Shown one piece after another: positions 25,563-35,593 of a stretch of 64,000 nt of DNA (positions are counted from its first letter, which is position 1; each line of letters opens with the position of its first letter). Below the pieces are notes generated by a model. The model did not search any database. It was not told the origin of the DNA and saw only the letters and a list, made by a program, of their open reading frames with translations. The stretch lies in NCBI GenBank assembly GCA_902702965.1, contig CACRXP010000037.1:130724-194723 (forward strand), read 5' to 3'. Made by a program: the position numbers and the translations under genes. This DNA comes from Spirometra erinaceieuropaei (taxonomy: Eukaryota; Platyhelminthes; Cestoda; Diphyllobothriidea; Diphyllobothriidae).

Positions 25563-26122
25563 GACACTGTACCGACAAAGACAAAGGCGACCGAAATGGC
25601 CACTTCCGGCTTATTAGCTGACATCAGCCAGTCATACCCAACTCCAAGCGTGGATCGCTTGAGATTCGAACCCGGGATTTTTGGTCATGGAGCCACGGGC
25701 TCGCTATCCTGACGGTTGTGATCGGTGATATCAATTATGACAAATGAACGCTCACCGATCAGGTTACGGAACGTGATTGTTCCGTTGTGCCTTGGGGCTC
25801 ATACCTGGTCGGTGAGCACCCAGCTGTCATAAATGATATCCCCGACCTCAACCAACAGTGCAAATTGCTCATGCCTTAATGGTAGAGTGTCAAACTCCAT
25901 GACCAAAGACCCCGGATTCGAACCTCAAGGGATCCATAATTGGGGTTAGGTATGACTGACCGATGATGGCCATTTCGGTCTCCCTTGTCTTTGTCGGTAT
26001 CATGTCATTTACTTCTACTACTAGTCGCTGTGAGACTGCCCGCTAGGGTTCTAGTATGAGTCCCGAAGCACAACGGAACAAGCACGTTCAGTTACATTAT
26101 CGGTGAGCGCTCATCTGTCAGA
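25563..26122. mobile_element. tRNA-derived SINE pair in inverted orientation
   Basis: The outer ends are inverted repeats of about 42 bp (ATGACACTGTACCGACAAAG at 25561, with its complement near 25985-26008). Inside are two tRNA-like heads. The minus-strand head carries CGGGTTCGAATCTC as a B box. The plus-strand head (about 25870-25930) has an A box TGGTAGAGTG and a B box GGATTCGAACC. A second nested inverted pair (TGACAAATGAACGCTCACCG at 25738, complement ending at 26122) encloses the plus copy. Together this is a composite, fold-back SINE structure. Confidence 0.55.
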
Positions 26123-27327
26123 ATAGTACGATTTGTTTGCACCAAAAAATTTACGACGAATAATCAACTGTCTTCTGCCGCTGCGTAAGATGTACAACGA
26201 GAAGTAAGTTGAATTCGCTCAGGAAATCAACATAAAACAGCAGAGTCGAAGTGCGAAACGGACACTCTAATAGATAAGAAGGACACTTAAAAACGCGTCG
26301 GGAGGAGAGAGAAGGTTCGCCAACGTACAGTGGTGCGTGAGTTAAGTTTTTAGGAATTACCAGAGCAAGACCATACAATTTGGTTTTTATGCATAGTTCA
26401 GGTTTTTCTTTCAGTATGTCGATTGTTTCCGGGTAGTGCAGTTCCCGATTTGCACTTGCGTGAGCAACGACCCGGAAGACTCTTTAAGGTCAACGGTGTT
26501 CACTATGTAGGAGTTATTTAATGATATAAGGGTTGTTCAATTCGGTTCCTAGCTTTAAAATCCGCTTCCAAAATTCCTGCTGTGTGTGAATGAGAAGAAT
26601 GGACAACCAGCCTACCCAATAAACCCGTAAGTCACTAATCGACCCACAAAGACACTGACAAATCCAACGGTGTGAAGGAACAATCACTCAGTACAAACAG
26701 CTGTCCCAAAGTCTGGTACCGAATTGCTACTCAGACATCAGGACTCGAGACAGTCAGACAGACTGGCAAAGCTAAGACACCTAGAGCGGCCTAACGCCTT
26801 GAACTCAACTTCGATTCCCATGAGCCGGCAAACTAACGTGACACTGGTCTAGAGCGCGTTGAGGTCTCAGGGCTTGAGGGTGTAGTCCGGTTTCCAGACT
26901 TTCCCACCTGCGCCCTGCGAGACGCCACAGAGACCAGTCATTGGATCCACTGCTCACTATCTCTGACGCCGGGCTGATACACTTGTCCGAAAGCGAGGGC
27001 ACCTAGTTTCAGGATACTGGAGACCCATGCAACTTTATCCGTCAGTACTCCAACAGACCAGTTCTCACAGTTTGGTCAGCGCTTGGAAATTGTAAAACAC
27101 TTGTAAGTTCTCAAGCAAATCAGTTTACCTACATGAGTCTGGTGTTTGCCAATAAGGAGGGGTATTATGTTGTGCTAAGTGGACAGCAGATGCAACAACG
27201 GTCGGCTTACCACTGTCATTTAAGTACTTAGAGGGCAAATACCACTTTGTATGCTCTGTTCTTCTTGGTGATGGGCTGTTTAACAAAGCTTTTCTGGGAT
27301 TCAGTTAAAAGTGGAAATTGGATTTGA
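26123..27327. other. No supported gene
   Basis: Non-coding DNA up to the left edge of the segmental duplication. It contains moderately GC-rich stretches (26.6-27.0 kb) that may be old repeats, without a match elsewhere in the window. Confidence 0.5.
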
Positions 27328-27524
27328 TAATAAACCCCTGAAAAGCAGTATTTGTCGACTCTCCTACTTCGAAAAGCGACATACAAAAACAATCCTTGCT
27401 TGTAGTTTTCACCCGAATGCTAGAGACTACAGGTAGCTACCTAGGCTGTACACAAGCGACTGAAGCAACATTTTCACAAATATCAACAGAAAATAAGATA
27501 AAGTTGATAAGGAGACGGAATTAC

Positions 27525-28091
27525 CTTTGATTTTCTGATAGAGCAACATCAGTGCAATACTGTCTCGAAACCACCCGATTTCACGAAACCTCACAACTTC
27601 ACACGGTGGATTTTCGCAACATAGGACGGCAGGCAACTCGAATTCACCCATCACTACCACAATAAACCGCGTATTCCATTCGCTGAAGCTTCGGTGTCCT
27701 TGAAGTCGCTTAAATAAATGAAGAAGATGGTTCACAAAAAAATCCTCAAATTCATCTTGATCCGACTCTGTGACTAGAAAGAGCACTCTACTGGCCTGTG
27801 AGAAGAGTGTGGCGTATATTTTGTAAGGGTCGCGCCATAGGCCTTGTGGGATTAGGTCAGGTGTAGAGATGTGTGTCACTGACAGAGCGGGATTTTGATT
27901 CATCACGTGATTGGCCATGTGTCTCGCCAAATCGTCGGAATTGTAAAGCGCTTCAATCCTACCCTTTCGCCTCCATTGTCGATCCGTCGAAGCAGACTTC
28001 TCGATTTCACCAGCATAACACGAAACGGGTAGGATAAGGGCGTGAAAGTATGTACCGCGTCCCATTTCTGAGTTCTTTAGAAGTCCTGTAT
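27525..28091 (-). CDS. SEFIR-like domain exon (IL-17-receptor-type signalling), copy A
   Basis: The minus-strand acceptor GGGTGTTTTTCAG (exon start 28091) and donor CAAAG|GTAATT (exon end 27525) enclose 567 nt coding for about 189 residues, phase 1-1. The pattern fits a SEFIR fold: a first strand HALILPVSCYAG; a helix around DDLARHMANHV; the segment YATLFSQASRVLFLVTES, matching the helix-strand 'adkvi-vcs' region; a helix DFFVNHLLHLFKRL; then NTRFIVVVMGEFELPAVL followed by a VRFREIGWF stretch. In known families this domain sits on the cytoplasmic side of IL-17 receptors and in the adaptor Act1, and mediates homotypic binding. The assignment is from pattern reading only; a TIR-like domain is the main alternative. 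The exon is duplicated at 38078-38644 with identical protein. Confidence 0.5.
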
Positions 28092-31000
28092 CTGAAAAAC
28101 ACCCGCATCTTGTGGTTTGCCTGTGATGGCAGACAATGCTCGTTCACCAATCGCAGGTGTGCAGGAGGACATGATCAGCTATTTGAGGTTATACGATTGG
28201 TTGTTGGTAGTCAGGTGTGCTAATCGAACTTGCTCGCAAGTGGTCTCACAGATGACGCAACGGCACGCGCCACAAAAGCGCTTAGTGAGACTCTCTGTTG
28301 TGCACAGCAGGGGATGCACATCTCTTAGATTGTCCGTGGCATGTTAGCTTGGTTATTACTGGTTAATTGAAAAGAAACACTGCACAACGCAATGCTAACA
28401 CAATAACACATTGCGAGTATCAATGTATTCCTGATGTAATTAGAAGTGGATCCAAGCACAAAGTGGTCTGACGTAAAACAGGCAGTGATGTGCCGATACT
28501 TGGCAGTCATGACGGGAGACCTCCACTCTACCAGATTTCGTGTCCTCGAATTTCTCGAACCTTGAGAACGCAAGGCTGTACAGGATCTTTTCAGAGTACC
28601 GTAATTTGTGTAAATTGAGACCGTTGCCTTGACGACTATACGGCGTCCGTTGGCACAGTGATACCGGCCGCTTATGGACAGTGAAGATGAGATATATATT
28701 TTTTTATGATCAAGGCAAATAGGGTGGAGTCGAAGTGAGACAAGTCTACTCTTGTTACCCGACCTCAAAGTATGCCATCTGATTAATTTTGTAAAGCGTT
28801 CGGCCATTACAATGCGGATTGCGTCAGACGGAGGTTCTTGCGGTAGGCCTTTAGACGTTCCTTTTGTGCCAGAACAGGTGAAAAAGAACTAAGCAAGTCG
28901 GCGATTTCCTAGTGGCGTTGCGCATCAAGAAGGTTTTACTGAGTTCGAATGCAGTAACCAACTCGTTTTCGATTTGGCTATTCTGGACGGACAACTTCTC
29001 GCCTAGTGCAGCACTGTCTCAAAGAAACGCCTTTCACGCAGCATGTACCGCTGATATTTCCAGTTGTGGGCAGTCCTAGCACTTGACTGATGCAGCATTC
29101 GCACGCTTATATGTTCGAATAGGAGGTAGTTATATGTTACTGTTAGACTTCAAGCCGCCTCAAAGGACTCAGGACAAAACGCTTGCTTGAAACCTTTTGA
29201 GTAACAACAGAGATGAGACATTATTAACTGGAAACTGCCACCGAACATGATTGGATTTTTACCAAAAGTGGTGCGAAAGCATCCGAAGAGTTCATCAGTG
29301 GGCTAGAACCCTAGCACTTTTGTCATACAGCCATGAGAAGCGATGAAATTTGTAAATGAATTTTTCGCTTGCGTCTGTGAAGACGGATGACTAAAGTAAA
29401 AATATTAAGCGCATGTTACAGTCCGTGTCCGACCTCATGAAATGTTGACCGAAATTTTACACTAATTTTTCGATTAAGAAGGATTACTTAGGCGGGGCTG
29501 TAATATTAATTATCACGCGGCATAATCTGCTGATATTTCGGACTCGCCAAAATGTTGGTTTTTGAGTGCACTTCTTTGCAATCTCCTGCAAAAACAGCAT
29601 TCTGTGAAAAATGGTAACTTATGTAGCATGCATTTTTCGCGATGATTTTCGATAGACTTATGAACTCAAGTGTATTCTATAGAAAACATGCACAAAATAT
29701 GCCCTCTTCCAATTATGTGGACGAAAACTACGTCGTCTTCATAATTTGTGCTCTGAGGAATTACATATGTGGGTCTTGAAAAGTCTTCCAATTCTCGAGT
29801 ATTTTGGAGCCAGATCAGCCGTTGAGTTAGCGCTTGGCGACTTCGGTCAGCAAGGTGTATACTTTCCCCGTAAATAAAATCATATATTCCTCTAGGTATT
29901 TAAGAAGATGAAGTGTATAGTTCATATAATTTTTAACTTTATGTAGACTATGCTGCATATTTAATATGAGGAAGCCAGGTATGATGCTGTAGGAATGGTC
30001 TTAAAATTTCACAATTAGAATCATTTTTAAAGCCAAAAGATACCCTTTCTTTTTGTATGAAATGTAAAGATGGCGTGATCTGCTATAAAATTAATATGAT
30101 AAGGCCCAGTTCTGCGCAGGTTTTCCACAAAATATACTTGCATTGGTAAGGCCATAGAAAATAAATGTGGAAGATGTACGCTACTTGAGTAGTCACTTTT
30201 AACGAGTACGAGTTATACAGGAGGTTACAAAGAAAAGCATTAAAAAGCCAACAGTCTGGCGAGTCTGAAATATTGTAAGATTATGCCGCATCACAATCAG
30301 TATTACAATCCGACCTAAGTAGCCCATCCTAGTCGAAAACGCATTTCGCGATGTCGGCTATCATTTTAGGAGATCGGTCAATTACTGCACCTTCACGGGT
30401 AAATTTTCACACCACATATTTGTGCAGGAAGATTTTTACTTACCTGGCAAATTGATTTAGGTGGTCTTTTAAGCAAAAAATAATAAACAGTGCGTCCCAC
30501 AGCTTCCGCAGAAAAAAAATTCAAGGGACCCGAGCGCGAATCTTCATCATATAGTGTTTCCCGAAAAGCAGTTGCTGAGCAAGGAAAAGTCTAACTGCCC
30601 AAAGAATTTTGACAGATGATTAATCTACCTGCCAGGACGCATTTTCTTCATAGCTTACGACCAAAAATTAAAATATATTAGCATTTGTTAGGAATTTTTC
30701 AGGTTACATATTGCAAGAAGGGCATTCTTCTTCCTACAAAACTTGTCCTAAGGCGGGAAACGTCATCACTAAGCACCGTAGACTGAAATAGGCATTTACC
30801 GCTCATGTATTTTCATCGGGAAATAGGAAGGTCACAAATTAGCCCTTCGGCCATTAAGCCATTGAATGAAATATTCAAGTCACAGACTTAAGCACCAGCA
30901 ACTTCGATCGGAATACTTAGTTATGCGATGGTAACGATGCACTCTGATTTTAGGACACAATGCGTTTGCTTCCGTTTTGTGTTAGCTTGCTGGCCATAGT

Positions 31001-31908
31001 TTCATTTAATTGATGCGAGCGAGTGTTACTCAGAATATCCATTTAAGGCCCAGTTTCGCTGCTCTATCCTGAGCATACCAGAAGAGAGTTGTGTAGGTAA
31101 ACTGACTTTAAGGAAAGGAATGATGCTAAAGTCACTGGTTATATATAGATGTATATCATCTCCAGTTACACATATTTTAAACCATATTCAAACCATCTTC
31201 CTCTACCTCTTAGGTCGAGTTTTCTAGCCTTTCTTGACGCCTTTCTCAAAATATTTTAGTGAAGGTATCAGACCTCGAACTATTTCTTAAGACAGTATTT
31301 TTGCGTGTTGGGATCCACGTTTACTGATATTCTTCCAAGTACCCAAATGCGAAGACCACTTTTTAATTCTGTTACTTTTGCAGTGTGCGCAATAGTCCGA
31401 TTGATAAAAACGCCAGTCTCATTCTAAAAAAATAAAAACATGTGTGCCTACTCGCATAAACAAAGTACACATGCGTCCTTAATTTGCATTCGGCCGTGAT
31501 TCCTTTTCAAATGGAGTTAACATCTTGTTAATTGCACATGCGCTTTTTGTGTCTAGCGTGACGTATGATTAAATGCTTGCCTAGCTGTGATACTCGTCGA
31601 GCTACGCAGGTGTCAAAGTTGAAAACAGGCGTTTCTTTCTGCCCTAGAAACTCTGCCTTAAGGCCGCACATGCTGCCGCATTTGGAAAAGGAACAAATGG
31701 TGGAAATGTTACCTCCCTGTGCATTTACGCCTTTACCTGCTCCTGTGGAGCAGGTTTTATTGCTCGTATGAGTCGGCGCCTATCACATAACAATACGAGA
31801 ACACCTACCGGCATGGCTGAGGAAAGTTAAAGTTAAGAGCATACGACAGTTCGACCGTCGTTTCCGACGATGTCCACCGTGTGCTCTACAGCGAGCTGAG
31901 AGCAGGCA
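28092..31908. other. AT-rich intron-like DNA in duplication copy A
   Basis: No exon is supported here. A minus-strand ORF at 28325-28807 ends in a hydrophobic stretch, but its differences from copy B are mostly amino-acid changing, so I do not call it. At 31736-31754 there is a perfect 8-bp hairpin with a 3-base loop (CCTGCTCC-TGT-GGAGCAGG), kept in copy B. Confidence 0.5.
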
Positions 31909-32560
31909 TGGCCATTTGCGCGTGACATAGTTTATGATGATAGGAGAATTACGCAGCGTCTACTGCACTCCCTCCTACCCCACCTGCACCCGGTGTGAAG
32001 ACAAAGTCAAGAAGATCGGAGGCGGGGGAGGGTGCAGGTGGATGGCAGGTCGAGTCCACACTTTGGCGCCCCACTCCACACCACCTGGTCCACATAGCAA
32101 ATGACCAGGTTTTTGACCAACAACAACAACAAGGGAGATTGGTAGGGGTCCCAGTGTGCGCGACGTACGCGGGCAACCGAGTTTGCTACCACTCCCCGAA
32201 ATGTTGGCATTTGTTGTAGGGCGCAATCCGATAACGCCTGCCAGTGTGCGATATGGCGCCGGTGTTGATCCAACGCATCTACAACGTGGCCCGGTTGGGA
32301 GCACTAAACACACACACGACAGTTTGAACTTCGTTTCGGATAAGGTCGACCTTATGATCCACAGCAGGGTGCAGCAGACACGGTGATTTGCGCGTGAATT
32401 AGTTTAAAGTGATAGCAAACCTGCGCAGCGTCTACCGCTCTCTCCTTCTTCCCTAATCCCCACCTGGATCCGGTGTCATAACAGAGTCGAAAAGACCGGA
32501 AGCGGGGGAGGGTGCACGTGGCTGGTACAGCCGAAGCCACATATGGGCGTGCCGCCACAC
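31909..32560. repeat. Two diverged GC-rich repeat units
   Basis: The sequence around 31909-32100 (TTGCGCGTGACATAG, GCAGCGTCTACTGC, CCCGGTGTGAAGACA, CGGGGGAGGGTGCAGGTGG) returns in diverged form at about 32386-32560 (TTGCGCGTGAATTAG, GCAGCGTCTACCGC, CCGGTGTCATAACAGAG, CGGGGGAGGGTGCACGTGG). The spacing is roughly 480 bp. Both units recur in duplication copy B at about 42470-43110. They look like parts of an old transposon, not a gene. Confidence 0.6.
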
Positions 32561-33319
32561 CCGACTCGGATCCCAGGCAGTGGGAGCGTCATAAAGGTGA
32601 CATTAAAAAGGAGCCATTGTAGCCTGACTCTTAGACCACCAAACAGCCACTCCAAATAAACACAGAACACTGGGCCATCTGCGACGCCCAAGGTATCCGG
32701 TCAGTTAGCAACCTTCCAAGACACGGTTTTTGGAGCACCAGGATAGCTTCAAGCGCGTTAGATTGTTTATAGTGAAGAGAATGCACTGAGTTGTAGACGT
32801 CACTCTCCCTTACAATTCTCAGGCCTCAGCCACTGTCCGAACCGGTCAGTTGGCTGATGTGGGAAATGGGAGCGGTGGCTGACATGTCCAATGACCTTGG
32901 CTGCGCGCGCCACATGCACGATCTGGCCCCGAACAAAAACACCAGGATTTCACACGACGGGTGTTGAGCGGCGTACATCTCACATAAGAGAGAGAGAGAG
33001 TGCTGTAGGTCACGTTAAGAAGGAGCTGTTCCAGTCTGGTTCCCAGCCCACCAGTACTCCACTTCACGCAGCTGGACGGGCTGCGTGGACTGAGTTGGGA
33101 CGTCAGTCAGCGGCCTTACAAGCCACGGCGCCTGACGCGCCATGATAGTCTCAGATTCGGGTCACACATGCAGCTGGGGAGCCGCATGGAGACGGAGTCA
33201 ATACGCGCACTTTCCATTTGCGCAGGAGATGGTATTTTGATGCTTGTGGTGGGTAATGTTGATGTGCGATGAGATGCTGGTGAGGGAGGACGTGATGGTG
33301 TGGCGCAGCCGGCAGTTCT

Positions 33320-33625
33320 CTACCGCAGGTTTTTGTGAAAGAGCATGTGGCCGAAGAGGACCATGCGGTGCATGAATGTGCGAGGGCAGTGTGGACAGTG
33401 GAGTCGGATTCGGTAGGTGTATGTGGATGCTGCGGGCACCGGTTCGTCAGTCTCTGTGCGATGGATTCTCAAGTGACCGTCCATGCCGATCTGTGAGGCG
33501 AAGGTGTGGTCGCAGTGAGGGCAGGTGTGCACCAGGTCCTCACCACTAGTGTCAACGATAATGGTGCTGGTGTCTTTTGGTGTGTCAGGATTGTGGGAAA
33601 TTTTGATTTGCATGGCAGACATCAC
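33320..33625 (-). pseudogene. C2H2 zinc-finger tail of the LINE (copy A)
   Basis: This 101-codon piece holds two classical C2H2 fingers of C-x2-C-x12-H-x3-H type, CPHCDHTFASQIG...H and CPHCPRTFMHRMV...H, joined by a threonine/proline-rich linker. It follows the serine run of the LINE on the minus strand. It belongs to the retroelement and is not a host transcription factor. Several of its residues differ from copy B, so it is drifting. Confidence 0.75.
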
Positions 33626-33654
33626 AGCGGCAGGCGTTGAGACCTTGGAGAAGG

Positions 33655-33726
33655 AGGAAGAAGAAGAAGAAGAAGAAGAAGAAGAAGAAGAAGAAGAAGA
33701 AGAAGAAGAAGAAGAAGAAGAAGAAG
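33655..33726. repeat. (GAA)n / serine-coding tract
   Basis: About 24 GAA units on the plus strand. On the minus strand in the LINE frame they read as (TCT)n, a long serine run upstream of the zinc fingers. Copy B has about 18 units (44196-44250). Confidence 0.9.
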
Positions 33727-35112
33727 GGACGAAGATGGAAGTGATGGTTCGGGAGGGGGGCCAGCGTTAGTTGACAGTGTAGGGGACGAGGGAGAAGTGA
33801 ACGGAGAATTGATGGTTGGTGCAGTCCGAGTGCCGCAGTTTGTCCGAAGGTGTCCAACAGGTCAAGTTAACGTTCGGAATGTCCGCTGACGCAGTGGGCA
33901 CGTTGAGGACGGCTGGGCCTTCGCATTACGACGTGGGCGCAGCTGAGATTTGTGCGCTTCTCGTTTGGCTTTCGCGGTGGCAATGCTGTTTGCCTCGTAG
34001 ATCGCTCCGCCTGTCTTCACTGTCCTCCTCGAGGTCAGTCGGTCTTGAAAGAGGCCTTGCCAGTTGCCGGATTGGTCTGCGGACGCTTCAGTTAGGTCTT
34101 CAGGGCATCCTTGTTCGACGGATTTGGCCTCCTTGGCGGCGGGACCCCGTGGCGACATCTCCATTGAAGAGCCTTTTGGGTGGCGTATCAGCGCAGTTGC
34201 AGTTGCCTCAGCGTGGCGTGAATGCTGAGAATTTTTGTCCGCTCCTGCACGTCACTGTCGGGGATCAGGTCCTGCCATCCCAGTTTCAGAGTTCGTGGAA
34301 GACAACTGAGGTGGAAGTGGTTGAGTCTGTGTGCCTGCTTTATGTACACAATTTAAGTCTATGCTCCATACAGCAACGTCAGGAGGATGACTGCCTTGTA
34401 CATCTTCAGCTTTGTGTTGAAATGGAGACCGTGACGGTTCCAGACGGTGTTTGCAGACGGCCGAAGGCCTGGCTGGCTTTAGAAATGCGGCGGGCAACTT
34501 TGTTGTCGATTTTGGTGCTGTGGGAGGGGGTGCGGCTCAGATACATTATGTTGTCCACCACCTGCAATTGGATGCCGTTCACGCTTATATGCGGCGCATT
34601 GTGGAGGGCTGTGTTGGGTGGCGGTTGGTGCATGAAAACCGTCTTCTCCGTGTTGATGATCGGATCGAAGTTCTCGCAGGCGGCCGGGAAGAGACTTTGT
34701 TCCAAGCGATTATGCAGATTACTTAAAAGGATGAGAGCGAAAATTTTCCCAGCGATGTTCAGCAAGCAGATGCCTTTATGGGTGTCGCATAGCTGGCGGT
34801 TTCATTTCCGTATGAATAGAAGCACGATTTTAGAGTCCTTGAAATCCAGCGCGATTCTCCTTGACGCCACGTCATCTGGAAGAGCGCCGTCAGTTGATCC
34901 GTGAGTTGGGGCTAAAATGCTTGTAGATCTCAGCAGGGATCTCGTTTGATCCGGGTGGTTTCCCGCTGTAAAGTTGACGGACGGCCCTGATGGGCGATAG
35001 GTTAAGATCAGATTTGGTCTCCAACTGCGGCAGACGGGTGATGGCAGCGTTAGAGATGGTGAAGGGGCGGTTGAGGAGGCCTCTGAAGTGTTAGAGTCAT
35101 CGCTGTATTGCC

Positions 35113-35437
35113 AGCTGTATTGCTGCATTGCCGCCATCAGCAATCTGACGGCCGAAAAGAATTGTCTGCATAAAGCCTACGTCAGTAACCCTACCGATGA
35201 TAACAAAGCGACATTCTACCGTATCCGCTGTCTTGTGCAACAGCGACTGCGTGAGATGCAGGACGCCTGGACGGCTCGAAAGTCCGAGGAGATTCGAGCG
35301 TACGCGGAAAGCAACGAATGGAAGGAATTCTTTTCCGCGATCAAAACCGTCTACGGTCCGCCAACCAAAGGGATTACACTTCTTCCTAACGCCGAAGGCA
35401 GTACGCTCCACATTGAGAAGACAAAATATACAGCGAT
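35113..35437 (+). mobile_element. Inverted LINE fragment
   Basis: This plus-strand piece encodes SNLTAEKN..., LVQQRLREMQDAWTARKSEE and IKTVYGPPTKG. It is the segment between endonuclease and reverse transcriptase that lies on the minus strand at 49374-49690 beside copy B. Here it is flipped relative to the neighbouring LINE 3' half (33300-35108) and ends at ATACAGCGAT (35428-35437), the PLE target site, where the PLE begins. Confidence 0.8.
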
Positions 35438-35484
35438 GAAGAAGGAGACACGATCGCCGGGACAAGAGCTTTATTAGCCTGACG

Positions 35485-35514
35485 TTTCGGATTCCTACTC
35501 GAATCCATCATCAG
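35485..35514 (-). ncRNA. Hammerhead-ribozyme-like core in PLE 3' flank
   Basis: The sense (minus) strand reads CTGATGA, then a stem GGATTC/GAATCC with a six-base loop, then GAAA: two conserved hammerhead boxes at the right spacing around stem II. Hammerhead motifs are established for PLEs as a group. I could not assign stems I and III or the cleavage site with confidence. Confidence 0.55.
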
Positions 35515-35593
35515 AGACAAAAAGCAGAAACGGGTGGTTGCTGCACAAGGGGCTGCGGTATTTATAGGATGCAGTAGCCATGCTACCGCATAC

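Larger units (their letters stand above)
33300..35108 (-). mobile_element. Decayed APE-type LINE, 3' half (copy A)
   Basis: On the minus strand, in several broken frames, the sequence encodes parts of a LINE protein. First comes a linker before the reverse transcriptase, then an RT fragment (LNIAGKIFALILLSNLHNRL), then a jump to NTEKTVFMHQPPPN, so the central RT core with its catalytic Asp pair is missing. After that come a region with [15 protein letters not shown], a Lys/Arg-rich segment (AIYEANSIATAKAKREA), a serine run and C2H2 fingers at the end. Frameshifts and the RT deletion make it inactive. The 5' part of the same kind of element is found inverted at 35113-35437 and, in normal orientation, next to copy B. 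Confidence 0.8.
27328..35112 (+). repeat. Segmental duplication, copy A
   Basis: This block is repeated in direct orientation at 37880-45636 at an offset of about 10.52-10.55 kb. The two copies differ by scattered substitutions and small indels (a few per hundred bases outside the exon). They share the SEFIR-like exon, a long AT-rich stretch, GC-rich repeat units near 32 kb and a decayed LINE. Homology ends at 35112, where copy B has a PLE insertion and copy A has an inversion breakpoint. Confidence 0.9.

Noticed and set aside
28325..28807. Minus-strand ORF of 160 codons with a hydrophobic end, lying upstream of the SEFIR-like exon and compatible in phase through a donor at 28359
   Set aside because: It would be an attractive membrane-span exon, but nearly all differences from its copy B partner (38878-39372) change amino acids, and a possible acceptor AG in copy A is ACG in copy B. 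This looks like neutral DNA.
33320..33625. C2H2 zinc fingers as a possible host transcription factor
   Set aside because: They are joined to the LINE serine run and basic segment on the same strand and are diverging between the copies, so they belong to the retroelement.
33585..33857. Poly-Phe and poly-Glu ORFs around the GAA tracts (also near 44124-44384)
   Set aside because: They are alternative frames of the serine tract of the LINE. They carry no motif of their own.
33816..34904. Plus-strand ORF of 362 codons opposite the LINE (and 44340-45032)
   Set aside because: It is an antisense shadow of the decayed LINE coding strand.
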